A stretch of 64,000 nucleotides of DNA from Azadirachta indica (Eukaryota > Streptophyta > Magnoliopsida > Sapindales > Meliaceae): contig CM040453.1 in the NCBI GenBank assembly GCA_022749755.1, positions 15,757,368 to 15,821,367 of the forward strand, given 5' to 3'. The position numbers and the translations under genes are program-made. The notes beneath the pieces were generated by a model that did no database searches, was not told where the DNA came from, and saw only the letters and a list, made by a program, of their open reading frames with translations. Shown piece by piece: positions 35,651-48,009 of the stretch (its first letter is position 1; each line of letters opens with the position of its first letter).

Positions 35651-37411
35651 TAGAATGTAGCATTCCTTCTGAAAAATCATTTGAGTTGTGATATAACTTT
35701 TACACTTTCCACAAAGAATATATATGAAATGTCAACTCCTTTTTCGCAAGATTTTTCATCATTTGTGATTGAAGGAATTAAAATGATGTTGTTGTCGTTT
35801 TGCATCTTTGGCAAGCATTCCTTTGTAACAAGGTTTTTGAGTTCCTTGGCAACAATAAAAAGAAAGTGAGCATTTAGCTATATCAATAAACCTTCTAAGA
35901 AATGGAATTGAATAATCTTAACAGAAAAATAAAATAGAATATTAATGGCTAAACTTCCCTTATTTGCATTCAACAGAAAATAATTATAGTTGGATCTAAA
36001 TTTCATGTCTTTCTTCTCGTAATTCATACTTGCACTTTAACCACCAATCTTTATTTAATTCTCTTCCCTATTTTGACCACCTGCCTCCATTAATTCTTTT
36101 TCCTCTTTTGGAAATCAAAAATGGGGTTTCTTTTCATGTTCTCTACTTTGTCTCCTTTCTCTGTATCAGCTGCAATAGAACCGTTGGTAAAGGAATTTCT
36201 CTCTCACTTCGTGCAACGAGTCGACTCAGTTCAAACTCGATGAGTAATTTTGATTCCACTACCACCGAATCATATACGATCCTTTATGAGCTGAAGTGGA
36301 GTTTGCCAGTCCTATGACTTGTTGTAATTTTATGACTGAGCTGGATTCATTCTGTGAAAATCTTCAAGTTATTCTCTTTGAACCATTGCAATGTCCTTGT
36401 CTTACTCGCCAATGCCAACTTTAGGTTAAGTCTGCATGGCCTGGAGAGGTCTCGCTTACCACTGCCAACTTCAAGTTAGGTCTAGGATATAAGCGTGAAT
36501 AAAACTCTTGGCATGAAAGTCAGCCAAAAATTAGACGATATCCTTGGTTGTTCGTTTGCTTCTTCTGACCAAATATAGTGACCACACTAAGGAGGGTAGA
36601 ATTAGACAACGATGAACTTGCATTTACTAACATTGTAAGAGAAACTAAACGGATTTTTTGGCCTCATTGATTGCCTTTGTCAGCGTAGATCGTCACCGTC
36701 AAATAACAAGTGATGATCAAATCAATAGCAAAACCAAAAGCTTGGATGCCATTTTTGTAGCAAAAATTAAAAGGCAAAATCTTTTCTTCCTTTCTCTGAC
36801 CTAGAGTTGGCAGAGGCTAGAATGATTTGAAGTTAGTGATAATGATCGAGATCTGGCCTAACCTAGAGTTGATTTTCATTCGAAGGCAGGGGCACTAGCA
36901 AGTACACTGACCTGACTCGACCCGAAGACAACAGGTTTACAATGTATCGACAACCCTGACCTGAATTGATTTTCATCTGATAGTGGGGACACCAAACGAA
37001 TACAATGACCTAACCTGATCATATTTTCTTTTCTTTTTTTTTTTAATTTTATCTTGTTATTGGTGCATTTAGCTTATCCACAATAAGGTAAATGACCTTA
37101 TTTTGCCTAACATTACTACCTAGTATCAGTTTTATTGTAAAGAATGCCTCCCACACCTTTTTTCATCCAACATTTTCTTCATTCAACTTATTCATTGAGC
37201 TTTGGATATGCGTACTTGTAAGATTTGTTGTTGCCTTTAGTTGAGTCGCCTAGCGTTGAGTTGCATGGCTATAGGATTGCTTTAAGAGTTACGAGGTCTT
37301 CTTTGATGCCATTATGAGTCTGAGAATGTTGGTTAAATGGGCAGCAGGCCTTCTAAAATTTCATTGTTAATGCTCAATGCACATGGTCAGGTATTGGGGG
37401 AAGAGTCAACT
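35651..37411. other. Unassigned repetitive-looking sequence
   Basis: Left flank of the copia element. It holds imperfect short duplications (for example GATTTTCATTCGAAGGCAGGGG near 36873 against GATTTTCATCTGATAGTGGGG near 36968) and a 95-codon open frame at 36030-36317 with no recognisable domain. It may be the interior of an older element bounded by the LTR-like repeats at 34.5 and 44.1 kb. Confidence 0.4.
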
Positions 37412-38110
37412 TGTTAGAAAATTAGAGGTCAAAGCAAAACACGCAACTACAATGAAATTGAGAAAATAATGAAAATAAATATTATGTAGGAGGTATAACC
37501 ATCCATTAAAATAATAATAATAAGTAGGAGGTATAACCGTCCATAATAAAATAAAGTAGCAAAATAAATCGATACAAATATTTTATGTAGAAAATGCCTA
37601 AATAAATTAGGGTAAAAACCACAGGCAAATATAAGAGTATTTCACTATTTTAAAGTGGAGATTACAACTCTCTTTCTCTCTAATAATAAGGAAAGAACAA
37701 CTCTCAAAATAAGAGTATTTCACACTTTCTCTCAAAATAGGAGAAATAACTTTAAGTGAAGAATACAACACAAAGAAAAAACTAATTTTTTTTCTTTGTA
37801 AAAACTCTCAAATGATAATTTTAGGATGGATGGAATGGTGGTAGAGGTTAGGTATTTATAGTGGTTTCCTTCTCTCATTTTTTTCACACACATTCCATAA
37901 TTTACTCCACAAATTTCTCTACCTACCAACCACTATCAAAATTCAAACTTTCTCCACCTAACATAAACCTCATTAGTAAAGAAAGTAAAAAAAGAGTAGT
38001 TGCACTTTCGGTGTATTTCAGTGCTCACATACGATACGACACTGTTCATAGATATGGTATTGTTCATCTATACAGTACTGTTCACCAAAAGTGAACTTTA
38101 AAATTTCACA
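37412..38110 (-). repeat. 3' LTR of the copia element
   Basis: Aligns over its whole length with 42381-43106. It differs by small indels, including absence of a 30-bp duplicated block that the other LTR has at 42915-42960, and has many substitutions, so insertion is not recent. Confidence 0.9.
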
Positions 38111-38429
38111 TTCTCCCACTTAAAGTCACTTTTTATAATCCCTCCTTACTTGCTAATTCCATGCTTGTTTACGTTTCTATTAGGCCATATAAGGATTTGC
38201 ACCATATAAACTTGTCAGTGTTTATTAACTTGGTCATTACATCTGCCAGGTTCTCGTTGGTGTGTATCTTTTGCATATCTACACTTCCATCTTCCACTAC
38301 TTCTCGAACAAAATGATATTGAACCCCTATGTGTTTTGTCCTTGAATGAAATGCTGGATTCCTTGTAATGTATAAGGCGCTCTGACTGTTACAAAATAAA
38401 GTGATCTGATCTTGTTTATGCTCGAGCTC

Positions 38430-39900
38430 TTCTAAGAATCTTTAAATTCAGACAGCTTCCTTATAAGCTTGGGTAGCCGCTAAGCTTGGGTAGCCGCCAT
38501 GTATTCTGCTTATGTGATGGATAATGCCACAACAGTTTGCAATTTTGAAACCTAGCTTACAGCTCCCTCTGCAAGTGTAAACACATAGCCTGTAATAGAT
38601 TTCCTTTTATTCAGATCTCCTATAAAATCTAAGTCCACATAACCTTTGACAATGAATTCCGATCCTCTATAACATAATGCAACATTTAAGGTTCTTTTGA
38701 CGTATTTCATAATCCTCTTCATAGTTTGCCAATGCTTTTTACTATGATTTACCATAAAACGACTAACTACTCCCACTGCTTATACAATGTCTGGTCTTGT
38801 GCATATTATAGCGAACATCAAACTTTCCACTGCTGATGCATACGACACTCGAGACATTTTGTTCCTTTCTACTTCATTGCTAAGACACATACTTGAAGAT
38901 AACTTGAAATTAACTGGAAGTGGGTTAGAAATTGTCTTATTTTTTTGCATGTTGAAGCGTCGTAATATTTTTCTCAAGTAATTCTTCTAAGATAGCCAAA
39001 TCTTCCTATTATTTCTATCTCGGTGAATTTGCATCCCTATAATCTTGTTTGCTAGTCCCAAGTCCTTCATTTCAAATTCCCTAGCCACTATGCCTTTAAT
39101 TCTTGGACTTGATCTTTGTTGAGGCCTGCTACCAATATGTCATCCACGTACAACAACAAAATAATGAAATCATTATCACTATTAAACCTCTTGTAGTACG
39201 TACAATGGTCAAAATTGAGTCTGATGTACCTAAGGCTAATTATGAATTAATCAAATCTCTTGTACCAACACCTTGGCACTTATTTGAGACCGTACATAGA
39301 CTTGTTTAACTTGTAAACCAAGTTCTCCTTACCTATTTCAGTAAAACCTTCTGGTTGGAGCATATAAATTTCTTCTTCAAGCTTCGCATGAAAAAATCCA
39401 GTTTTGACATCTAACTGCTCAAGATGTAAATAAAATATAGCATATATAGCCAGAACTACTCTGACCGTTAGAAGTCAAACCATCGGTGAAAATATCTCAC
39501 TAAAATCAATACCTTTCTTTTAAGCATATCCTTTCACCACCAATCATGCACGATACCGTTCCACTTAATCATTGATATCCCGCTTGATCTTGTAGACTCA
39601 TTTGTCACCAATGGCTTTTCTTTTATGTGGTAATAGTACTAGTTCTTATGTCTTGTTCTTATGTAGAGCTTCAATCTCTTCCTGCATTACTGCCATCCAT
39701 AAAGATGCATCTGATTTACTTAAAACTTCATAAAAAGTTGAGGGCTCACCATCCTCTGTTAGAAGAAAATATGCTACATTACTCTCCGTAACATACTCTG
39801 AGTGCCAAGTTGGTGGTTTCCTCTCGCGAGTTGATCAACGAACTTTTAGAACCTCAGACTTAACTGGTTCTTGTATCTCATGCTCTGGTTATGTTTCAGA
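38430..39900 (-). pseudogene. copia reverse transcriptase and RNase H, broken
   Basis: Frames 38977-38780 and 38776-38552 encode the RT end and RNase H start typical of copia (VSYASAVESLMFAIICTRPD; HWQTMKRIMKYVKRTL; GYVDLDFIGDLNKRKSITGY). RT sequence in several frames extends to about 39900. Multiple stops and shifts are present. Confidence 0.8.
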
Positions 39901-40129
39901 AAAGTCTAAAATTTCTTGTGCTTTATCATTTTCCACGTGTAATGTTATAGTCTCTAAGCTTTCCTTCAGTGTGCTATCATCTCCATTTTTTTCTTGTAGT
40001 TGATCTTCTACATAGATAACATCCCTGTTGACTGTGACCTTGTGGGCAGTGGGATCCCACAAGCGATACCCAATTACACCATCAACATACCCTAAGAATA
40101 TACACATTCTAGATTTCGAACCTAACTTC

Positions 40130-41300
40130 GTTCTTTCTTAGGCATTGTACATTACATATACAGGACATCCAAATGAATGTAGATGAGAGTAATCAACTGG
40201 TTTACCATTCCACATCTCGATCGGCGTCTTCAACCCAATTGCTGTTAATGGTGACAGATTTATAACATAACAAGCGATCTTAGCTGCTTCTGCCCAAAAA
40301 GAATTAAGTTGTTCCGCAGTCCTCAACATAGCTCTCATTCTTTCTACAAGAGTTCTGTTTATCCACTTTACCACTCCATTTTACTGCGTAGTGTATGGTA
40401 CCGTGAACTATCTTTTAATACCTTCTTACTTATATAATGCAAGAAACTCACCGTCTATATACTCTCTTCCATTATCTATTCTCAAACACTTGATTTTCTT
40501 CCCAGATTCAAGTTCTACTTGCACTTTGAAGTCTTTGAACACTAGAAATGCATTTGACTTTTTCTTAATTGGATATACCCAACATCTTCTATAGTAATCA
40601 TCAATAAAAGTCATAAAATACTTTACTTCTCCTAAAGACACTTCCGGTAATTCTCAAATATCAAAATGAATCAAGTTTAGAATACATTTGCTCCCAGCAT
40701 TAGATCTGTTGGATATACCCAACATCTTCTATAGTAAATTATCAATAAAAGTCACAAGATACTTTGCTCCTCCTAGAAACACTTCCGGTAATTCTCAAAT
40801 ATCAGAATGAATCAAGTTTAGAATGCATTTGCTTCCAACAGTAGATCTGTTGAACTTCAACCTATGCTGCTTACTTTTAACACAATGCTTGCAAAACGGT
40901 AATTTCACCGCTTTAAGTCCTAAAAATAGTTTTCGGTCAAAGAGAATCTTCAAACCTTATTCTGACATATGGCCGAGTTTAAGATGCCACATCATTGTCA
41001 ATTCTTCTCCTTTGCTAGTTGAAGCGACACACCCATCAGCTTTCTGTTGTGTTTCTCCCTTAAGTATAAATAGATTTGCAGCAATCTTTTCTGCCTTCAA
41101 AACCACAAGCATTCCTCTAACAATCTTTATAATCTCATTCTTAATATGGGTTTTTCATCCAAGATCATCTAATTGTCCTAAAAATAATAGATTCTTCTTC
41201 AGGTCTTTGACATTGCGTACCTCTTTAATAGTACGAGCAATTCCATTGTGCATTTTTATCTTGATAGTATCAATACTAGTGATCTTGAAGGCGTGATCAT
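40130..41300 (-). pseudogene. copia integrase, broken, with internal tandem duplication
   Basis: The frame 40374-40138 encodes the conserved end of the integrase core (ERMRAMLRTAEQLNSFWAEA, then PIEMWNGKPVDYSHLHSFGC). The frame 40641-40426 encodes the preceding core with FIDDYYRRCWVY and RIDNGREY. A stretch of about 142 bp is duplicated in tandem at about 40570-40853. Stops separate the frames. Confidence 0.8.
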
Positions 41301-41499
41301 CACCCATGTATACAGATCCTCCAGAAATAGGTTCATATGTGTGAAACCGTTCTTTTCGAGAGGTTATGTGCTACGTTGCTCCTCAGTCTACAAGCTATAT
41401 ATCATCAAGTCATTTTCTACCTTCAACAATCATTGTTGCCTCACTATATAGTAGTTCATCATCATCTGAGGTACTTGCAACACAACCCTGAGCCTTTGA

Positions 41500-42266
41500 T
41501 GTCTTGGAATTTTCACTCTTCTTGTTATTCTAACAATCATTTTTGACGTGCCTTTTCTTGCCACAATTGTAGCACTTGACATTCTTCTTACTTCTTAATT
41601 TTGATCTACCTTGATTCTGGCTCCCACTAGACTTACGTTTAGTTGATCTTCCTCTTGTCATCGATAATGCTTCAGTTTGCTATGAACTCACATTTCTATC
41701 TTCCTTATTTCTACACCTTCTTTCTTCTTCTAAAACAACAGCTGTAACATCATTGAAAACTAGAGAGATCATTTGGACATTAGTTGTCAAGTTGATGATG
41801 AGTTGATCATACGAGTCAAGTAGACTTTGAAGTAAAATCTTCGCATGTTCATTTTCCTTCATTTTGTACCCCAACTTTGTAAGTTGTGAAAATAGAGTTT
41901 TCAAGGTGTTGATATGGTCAGTCACCGATGTGGATTCCACCATTCGAAGAGTGTAAAGTCTTCTCTTTAAGAAGATTTTGTTATGTTGTGTAGTGACTTG
42001 GTTTTGTACAATTTTGTCAAAGTATCTCATATCTCCTTTGTCGTCTTCATCTCCTCTACACTAGCTAATACTCCATTAGCTAGTCCCAAATGTAGATCGG
42101 TAATTACATCACCATCCATCTTATTTCACTTGTCTGTGTCGATATTCGAGGATCTTTCGCCAATTGCTGCTAGACATTTGCCCTTCCTTAAAATTGCCTT
42201 CATTTTCATTTTCCACAACGAAAAATTGTTTCCCTTGAACTTCTCAATTTCGAACTTTGCTGCCAT
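41500..42266 (-). pseudogene. copia gag (UBN2-type) with zinc knuckle, broken
   Basis: Starts at ATG 42266-42264 with MAAKFEIEKFKGNNFSLWK, the usual gag opening of plant copia elements. A TGA stands where a Trp is expected near 42029. The open frame 42030-41680 carries the rest of the UBN2 domain. The CCHC knuckle CYNCGKKRHVKNDC is intact at about 41575-41530. Gag forms the virus-like particle. Confidence 0.8.
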
Positions 42267-42380
42267 TGTTAATGACTATCTACTTCTCACTTATATCAGA
42301 TTCCACTAATTCACCGTCAATAATACTTGTGAATAATAACTGTGACCAGTAACCCGCACCACCAATAGCTCTGATACCAC

Positions 42381-43106
42381 TGTTAGGAAATTAAGAGTCA
42401 AAGCAAAACATGCAAATATAATAAAATTAAGAAAATAATGAAAGTAAACGTTAAGTAAGAGGTATAACCATCTATCAAAATAATAATAATAAGTAGGAGG
42501 TATAACCGTCCATAATAAAATAAAGCAGTAAAATAAATCGACACAAATATTTTACATAAAAAACTCTTTAAAAAATTAGGATAGAAATCACGGGCGAGTA
42601 CAGAAGTATTTCATTATTTTAAAGTGGGGATTACAACTCTCTTTCTCTCTAATAATAAGGAAAGAACAACTCTCTAAATAGGAGTATTTTACACTCTCTC
42701 TTAAAATAAGAGAAATAACTTTAAATGAAGAATACAACACAAAAAAGAAACTAATTTTTTTCTTTTTGTAGAAACTCTCAAAGGATGATTTTGGGATGGA
42801 TGGAATGGTGGAAAGGGTAAGGTATCTATAGTAATTTTCTTCTCCCATTTTTTCTACACACATTCCATAATTTACTTCACAAATTTCTCCACCTATCAAC
42901 CACTACCAAAATTCAAATTTTCTCCACCTATCAACCACTACCAAAATTCAAATTTTTTCCACCTAACACCAACTTTATTAATAAAAAAGGTAAAAAAAAG
43001 AATAACTACACTTTTGATACTCATATACGATACGACACTGTTCATTTATATAATATTATTTATCTATATAGTACTATTCATCAAAAGTGAATTTTACAAT
43101 TTTACA
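42381..43106 (-). repeat. 5' LTR of the copia element
   Basis: Partner of 37412-38110. It contains an extra tandem copy of the phrase ACCACTACCAAAATTCAAAT (around 42900-42955), which explains its greater length. Confidence 0.9.
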
Positions 43107-44099
43107 CGACTAAATTGAACAACCAATCATTGTCTTCTTCTTCACTTGTTATATCCATTGCTCCGAGATCATCTGGCCACGTTGGGGTTTCTAAAAATGG
43201 TTTTACAACTCCGAGAACTCGAGGCAAATTTGCAATGTACAAAATGGTTAGAACACCATATTCTAGTTCACTCAACTTCTACATTCAAGGGCACTGTTCC
43301 TTCAATTGATTCTATTGCTGGACCATCGTCATCATCGTGAAGCATGTGGGAGAGGAACTCTCTGACCGATTCCTAAATCGGAGACTTTTCTGCCTTCGAA
43401 AAAAGTTGAGCTTTTGTCTCCTTGCAATGAAATGGCGTTGCTAATGATGTTCGATGCAAGTCAATCAAACTTGTCAACTGCAGCCGGTGAGTTTTCCACT
43501 ACATGTGGGTTTGCATCCCTCCCATTGAAGAGTAGTTTTCTGACAATTATGTGTACTACAACAGTATTTTTATTTTTCAGTAATATCATTGAGGATAGAT
43601 TCTCCTTAGTTTGATGTATATAAGCTTGTAATATTAAAAAAGAAAATTACCTTTTTGTGCTTTCAATTCTTCAATTGTCTTGCTGCACGTGATCCTCCCC
43701 TTTTTTTTATTTATTTGTTTGGCCTCCACATGTGATCCTCCTTTTTATTATTTAATTTTTTTTTTTTGCCACCTGTAACTTCTTCTCACGCCCATTTTTC
43801 AAATCAGTTTTTTGGGCTCCAATCTCTCCACCTTTTTTATATTTTTTTACAATCACCAATAAAATATTCCACCATCTCCATCTCTTTTGATACACTGTTC
43901 ATCACTTCCAATTTTTTTTCTTTTTTCCCTCTTCACTACAATAAAATTTTTACATGCTTTTTTTTTGTCGCACCACACCTTTTTCGCTGTCATAGTTTCA
44001 GAGTTCTGAAATCATTCTTTTTCCACTTCTAATTTTTTCACCAGGGCTGTTTTTCATTACCATTTCTCATAATTTTTTGTATGGCTTCCCACAGACGAC
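43107..44099. other. Unassigned sequence right of the copia element
   Basis: Contains overlapping short open frames (43115-43340) in two phases, with no recognisable domain, and T-rich stretches from 43700 onward. It is probably the continuation of the sequence interrupted at 37411. Confidence 0.4.
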
Positions 44100-44790
44100 G
44101 TTAATTATTGATATCAATTTTTGTAAATTTTAATATCTAACAACAATTCTTTCTCTCTATTATAAATAACCTATAAAATAAATATCGATCATAATAAAAT
44201 CTATTTTACTGACAAAAATCCTTCAATGTTTAAGTAAAAGAAGATTTTTTATAAAAATAATATAGAAAGTACAAATAAAAATTTAGAGAGTTGTATTTTT
44301 GGGTTCATGAATTCATACCTTTTTTATCTATTAACTTCTCTTTTATATTTGATTTCTTAAAATAATGCTTGAATTCTTTATTTGTAATGAAAATAGTTTT
44401 GTGAGCTTTTATAAAGTGATAATGGACACTTATTTGTGAGATTTTCTCATTAATTGTCTTCTTGTCCTTTATATATTTTCTCTCATGTCAAATGAGCTAA
44501 ATTAAAGTCGAATGAGCTTATTTTGGATGATTAGAATAAAATTTAGATAAGATCATTTAGGATGATATTAACAAAAACTTGTTATCAGCTTATTTTGAAT
44601 GATCTGAACAAAACTTAAATGAGTAGAACAAAACTTGTATAAGCTTATTTAAGATGATCTGAATAGAATTTGCATGAAATAAGCTCATTTTGGATGAGCT
44701 AAAATGAACTTATTTTAGATGAATTGATTTGAAATTTAGGTCACGTGCCCTTACTTTCAAATCAAATGAGATTGGGTAAAAGTCCCTGAT
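44100..44790. repeat. LTR-like dispersed repeat, right copy
   Basis: Direct-orientation partner of 34460-35045, similar from the TATTGATATCAATTTTT region to GATTGGGTAAAAGTCCC, with extra copies of the internal AGCTTATTTTGGATGA phrase that make it longer. It is adjacent to unrelated AT-rich DNA on the right. Confidence 0.55.
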
Positions 44791-45689
44791 AAAGTAATTA
44801 TTAATTAAAGTAAATTATTTTAAAATTGTGTAATTATCAATTTATTTTAAAAGTAATTGCGAGACTTTATTCTCGTAAGAGGAAAGAATATAACTTTTTA
44901 ATTAGCTTTGTGAAATAACCATAAAAAATATCCGAACTTTTATGGCGTGACTAAATTTACATATATCTCAACTATCAGTTCTATAATATTAATAATTGAA
45001 TATATATTATAATATTAAAAAAATGTGCTTTATAAAGAATATTTGTTACCTTTTATTCTCCATTATCTTCAACCAAACACACATTCTTTAACTTTTTAAT
45101 AAACACTTGATATTGGTTGGTATACTCAGAATATTTGTGCACTTTTTTCTAGAATTTATGTTCTTATTATCTTCTTAAAGTAAATGGAATAAAGTGTATT
45201 TATATTAAATTTAAATTATCCTTTAAAATAATAACAATAATATGATATAATTACTGAAAAGAGTAAGTTTAAAATTAACGCAAAGAACCTTCCAAAAAAA
45301 AAAGTATACAATAATAATAATAATGCAAAAAAGAGTTCAATTTAAATCTAAGTTGAGAATCCAAGCTAACTTGCGTTATTTCTTTCAATCACGACCGTTT
45401 ATCTATTGGCAAGAGGATAAAATAAAAGAAATGTCTAAAATTTTATCAACATTACAGATAAGAATAAAATTGGATTATTTATAACAAAAAAATCCCTAAC
45501 AAGAAACAACTTCCAATACTTAGACAAAAATAAAGAGTAATAATACTTTTTTATCTTAAATCTCAAAATTTTTATTGTATTTGAAATTAATTAAAATTAA
45601 TATATAAAATAATATAGAGAAATTTTTCAATACAAATTGAAATCGTAATACTTATTTAAGAAAATAATTAAAATTAATAGGGATAATAA
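44791..45689. other. AT-rich intergenic stretch, no gene seen
   Basis: No coding or structured element identified; a short (AAT)n run lies near 45311-45323. Confidence 0.45.
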
Positions 45690-46199
45690 TTAGGGTTGGC
45701 ATATTATATTTGTGTCGTATAAAACAAAAATATTATATATTTTAAATTAATACGAACATAAACTATTTAATAATTCTATTAAAAATTAAAAATTCTAACT
45801 CCGTATAATTATCAAACAAGTTATAATTGTGTTATTTGTTATTTTTTAATAAATTTTAGAATATATATAATATTGTCTATTTAAATGTGAATAAATTTGA
45901 TTCTAAATTGAGCACTTTTTAAAATATGAAAAATATAATTAAATATTTTTAAAATATAAAAATATAAATTTATTAAATTATTAATATGTTAATATACCAT
46001 AATTATTTGAATAATTTATCATGTCATAAATTGAGTACACATGTTAAAAGATTTACGTCCAAACTTGACATAATTATTAATTGTGTCATATATTTATTAC
46101 TTATTTATTAATAATGTTATTTTAAATTAATTTAAATTTACTAACTTTATATCATATTTATATTGAATTGATGGATTATGTCAAAAGTTGTCACCCTTA
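45690..46199. mobile_element. Probable hAT-like MITE upstream of ITPK1
   Basis: The ends TTAGGGTTGGCA and, on the other strand, TTAAGGGTGACA form short imperfect inverted repeats, and the inside carries GTGTCGTATAA and GTGTCATAT phrases typical of a widespread plant MITE type rich in GTGTCGTGTC-like words. A clear target duplication was not found, so boundaries are approximate. Confidence 0.4.
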
Positions 46200-46439
46200 A
46201 AAATTAGGGATTGATTTGTTTAATTTAACAAAATACTATTATTTGTTGTTTATAAAATATTTGGAACCTATTTGTTATTATACCGACAATGGTTATTTGC
46301 ATCGCAAGATTCCTCTACGCTTAGGCCTTACCGTGCCACCTGGCACTTTCACTTCCTCTTCAACTTTATTTTCCCACCCTTTCTCGCCTCCGCACTAAAT
46401 TTTCTCTCAACTTTCTCACGTCCCAAACGGAACGGACGA

Positions 46440-47432
46440 ATGTCAACTCAGTCTCAACGTCAACGCTATCGAATCGGCTATGCTCTTGCTCCTAAGAAGG
46501 AGCAAAGCTTAATCCAACCGTCTCTTGTTACAAAAGCAACCGAACGAGGTATCGATTTACTCCGCATTGATCCTAATAAGTCCTTGACCGAGCAAGGACC
46601 GTTTGATTGCGTCATCCACAAGTTGTATGGCATTGATTGGGGTCAACAATTGCGACAATTCTCGTCCCAAAACCCTAACGTCCCTATCATTGATTCGCCC
46701 GAATCAATTGCAAGAGTTCACAACAGAGTATCAATGCTTGATATGGCTACGGAATTGAAAATAGATTTTGAAAACGAAAAATTTAGTGCGCCGAATCAGG
46801 TTGTCGTTACCGAAACCTACAGTTTAACGCGTGATAACGCGATTGAAGAGATGAAATTGAGGTTTCCCGTTATAGCGAAGCCGCTGTTGGCTGATGGGAG
46901 CGACGATTCGCACAAAATGTATTTGATTTTCGATAACGAAGGACTGAAAAGCTTAACGACGCCAATTGTATTGCAAGAGTTTGTGAATCACGGTGGGGTT
47001 GTATTCAAGGTATATGTTGCTGGTTTGAAAGTGAAATGTGTAAAGAGAAGGTCATTGCCTGATATTTCAGAAGAGAAAATGAAAACTTTAAAGGGTTCTT
47101 TACCCTTTTCACGGATATCAAATTTGATTGATAATGACAAGAAGAATGAAAAGGATAATTGCAGTTGTGAGATTGACTTGGAGAAGGTTGAAATGCCGTC
47201 TGAGAGTTTTGTTATGGAATCAGCTACGGCAATGAGAGAAGCATTGGGGTTGAATCTTTTTAACTATGATGTGATTAGGGATGCTACAAATGGTAGTAGG
47301 TACCTTGTAATTGATATTAATTACTTCCCTGGTTATGCAAAACTACCTGGTTATGAGTTGATTTTGACTGATTTTTTCTTGGATCTTGTAAGAGAAAAGT
47401 CTGCAGCGGGTGTTACTGGTGGAGATGAATAG
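46440..47432 (+). CDS. ITPK1: Inositol-tetrakisphosphate 1-kinase 1, intronless
   Basis: A 330-aa protein when started at ATG 46440. The enzyme phosphorylates inositol tetrakis/trisphosphates (and, in plants, InsP6 to InsP7) and feeds phytate and phosphate-sensing pathways in the cytosol and nucleus. It starts with the family opening RIGYALAPKKEQSLIQPSLV (11-30), then IHKLYGIDW (59-67) and HNRVSML (94-100). The ATP-grasp part has VIAKP (144-148, Lys147), [18 protein letters not shown] (178-195), KRRSLPD (202-208), YDVIRD (276-281) and the metal-binding IDINYFPGYAK (291-301). Length and absence of introns match plant ITPK1. The same frame stays open 56 codons upstream to 46272, but that part is not conserved with known ITPKs, so the internal ATG is preferred. 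No damage is seen. Confidence 0.93.
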   Translation: MSTQSQRQRYRIGYALAPKKEQSLIQPSLVTKATERGIDLLRIDPNKSLTEQGPFDCVIHKLYGIDWGQQLRQFSSQNPNVPIIDSPESIARVHNRVSMLDMATELKIDFENEKFSAPNQVVVTETYSLTRDNAIEEMKLRFPVIAKPLLADGSDDSHKMYLIFDNEGLKSLTTPIVLQEFVNHGGVVFKVYVAGLKVKCVKRRSLPDISEEKMKTLKGSLPFSRISNLIDNDKKNEKDNCSCEIDLEKVEMPSESFVMESATAMREALGLNLFNYDVIRDATNGSRYLVIDINYFPGYAKLPGYELILTDFFLDLVREKSAAGVTGGDE

Positions 47433-48009
47433 ATTGAAAGTGTACTAATTGATTTCATCTGCTCAATGAATTGGTTAATTCTAATTTTCTGGTTTATGTG
47501 AATCTGGATTTGGAACTGAGATATCAAAGGAAGAAGTCAGATCTGGCAGGTTGCAGCTGCTGAGACTTGTAGGTTTCAATAAGATGGAAAGGTTTCCTCT
47601 CCATTTTTAGCTTAATTTCTATTTTCTGACATTGCCAACTGTAGGTACTTTACTGCCCACGTACTTAAATTTTGAGAAGTTCAAATTTGAGGGATGTGTG
47701 TTTTCACCCATAAAAATCTAGATTGTTGAGCGTAGAAATGTTGGAATTCTTAATGTATGGATTTTGGCATTCCTTCCATGTTTTTCCTTTCCTTTTTACT
47801 TGTTATGCTTGTTACTGGCTTACTTTCTCTTTAGATCATCAGTTCATTTATGATGAAGCGAACAGCTATATGATATTTTGATAGCTTGTTTAGTGTTGCC
47901 TTCTTATTGGTCATTGTTGACAATGATAAAGAAATTCTTGGTTCAGGCTGTTTCGGATGCATGATTGACTTTCTTTTGCCATCTTAGCGTGACTGAGTAT
48001 CGTTTTATT
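47433..48009. other. 3' untranslated and downstream region of ITPK1
   Basis: T-rich plant 3' UTR-like sequence following the stop at 47430-47432. No polyadenylation signal could be fixed with confidence and no further coding sequence was found. Confidence 0.4.

Larger units (their letters stand above)
37412..43106 (-). mobile_element. Complete but decayed Ty1/copia LTR retrotransposon, 5.7 kb
   Basis: LTRs at 37412-38110 (3' LTR, 699 bp) and 42381-43106 (5' LTR, 726 bp) begin TGTTAG on the plus strand. The primer site TGGTATCAGAGC lies at 42379-42368 next to the 5' LTR, and a purine tract AAGTGGGAGAA at 38121-38111 next to the 3' LTR. Flanking 5-bp sequences CAACT (37407-37411) and CGACT (43107-43111) are target duplications differing by one base. 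On the minus strand the order is gag with zinc knuckle, integrase, reverse transcriptase, RNase H, the copia order. All frames carry stops or shifts, so it is not autonomous. Confidence 0.93.

Noticed and set aside
36030..36317. 95-codon frame in the copia left flank
   Set aside because: No family recognised, Ser/Leu/Phe-rich, and no upstream or downstream splice partner; kept only as part of unassigned sequence.
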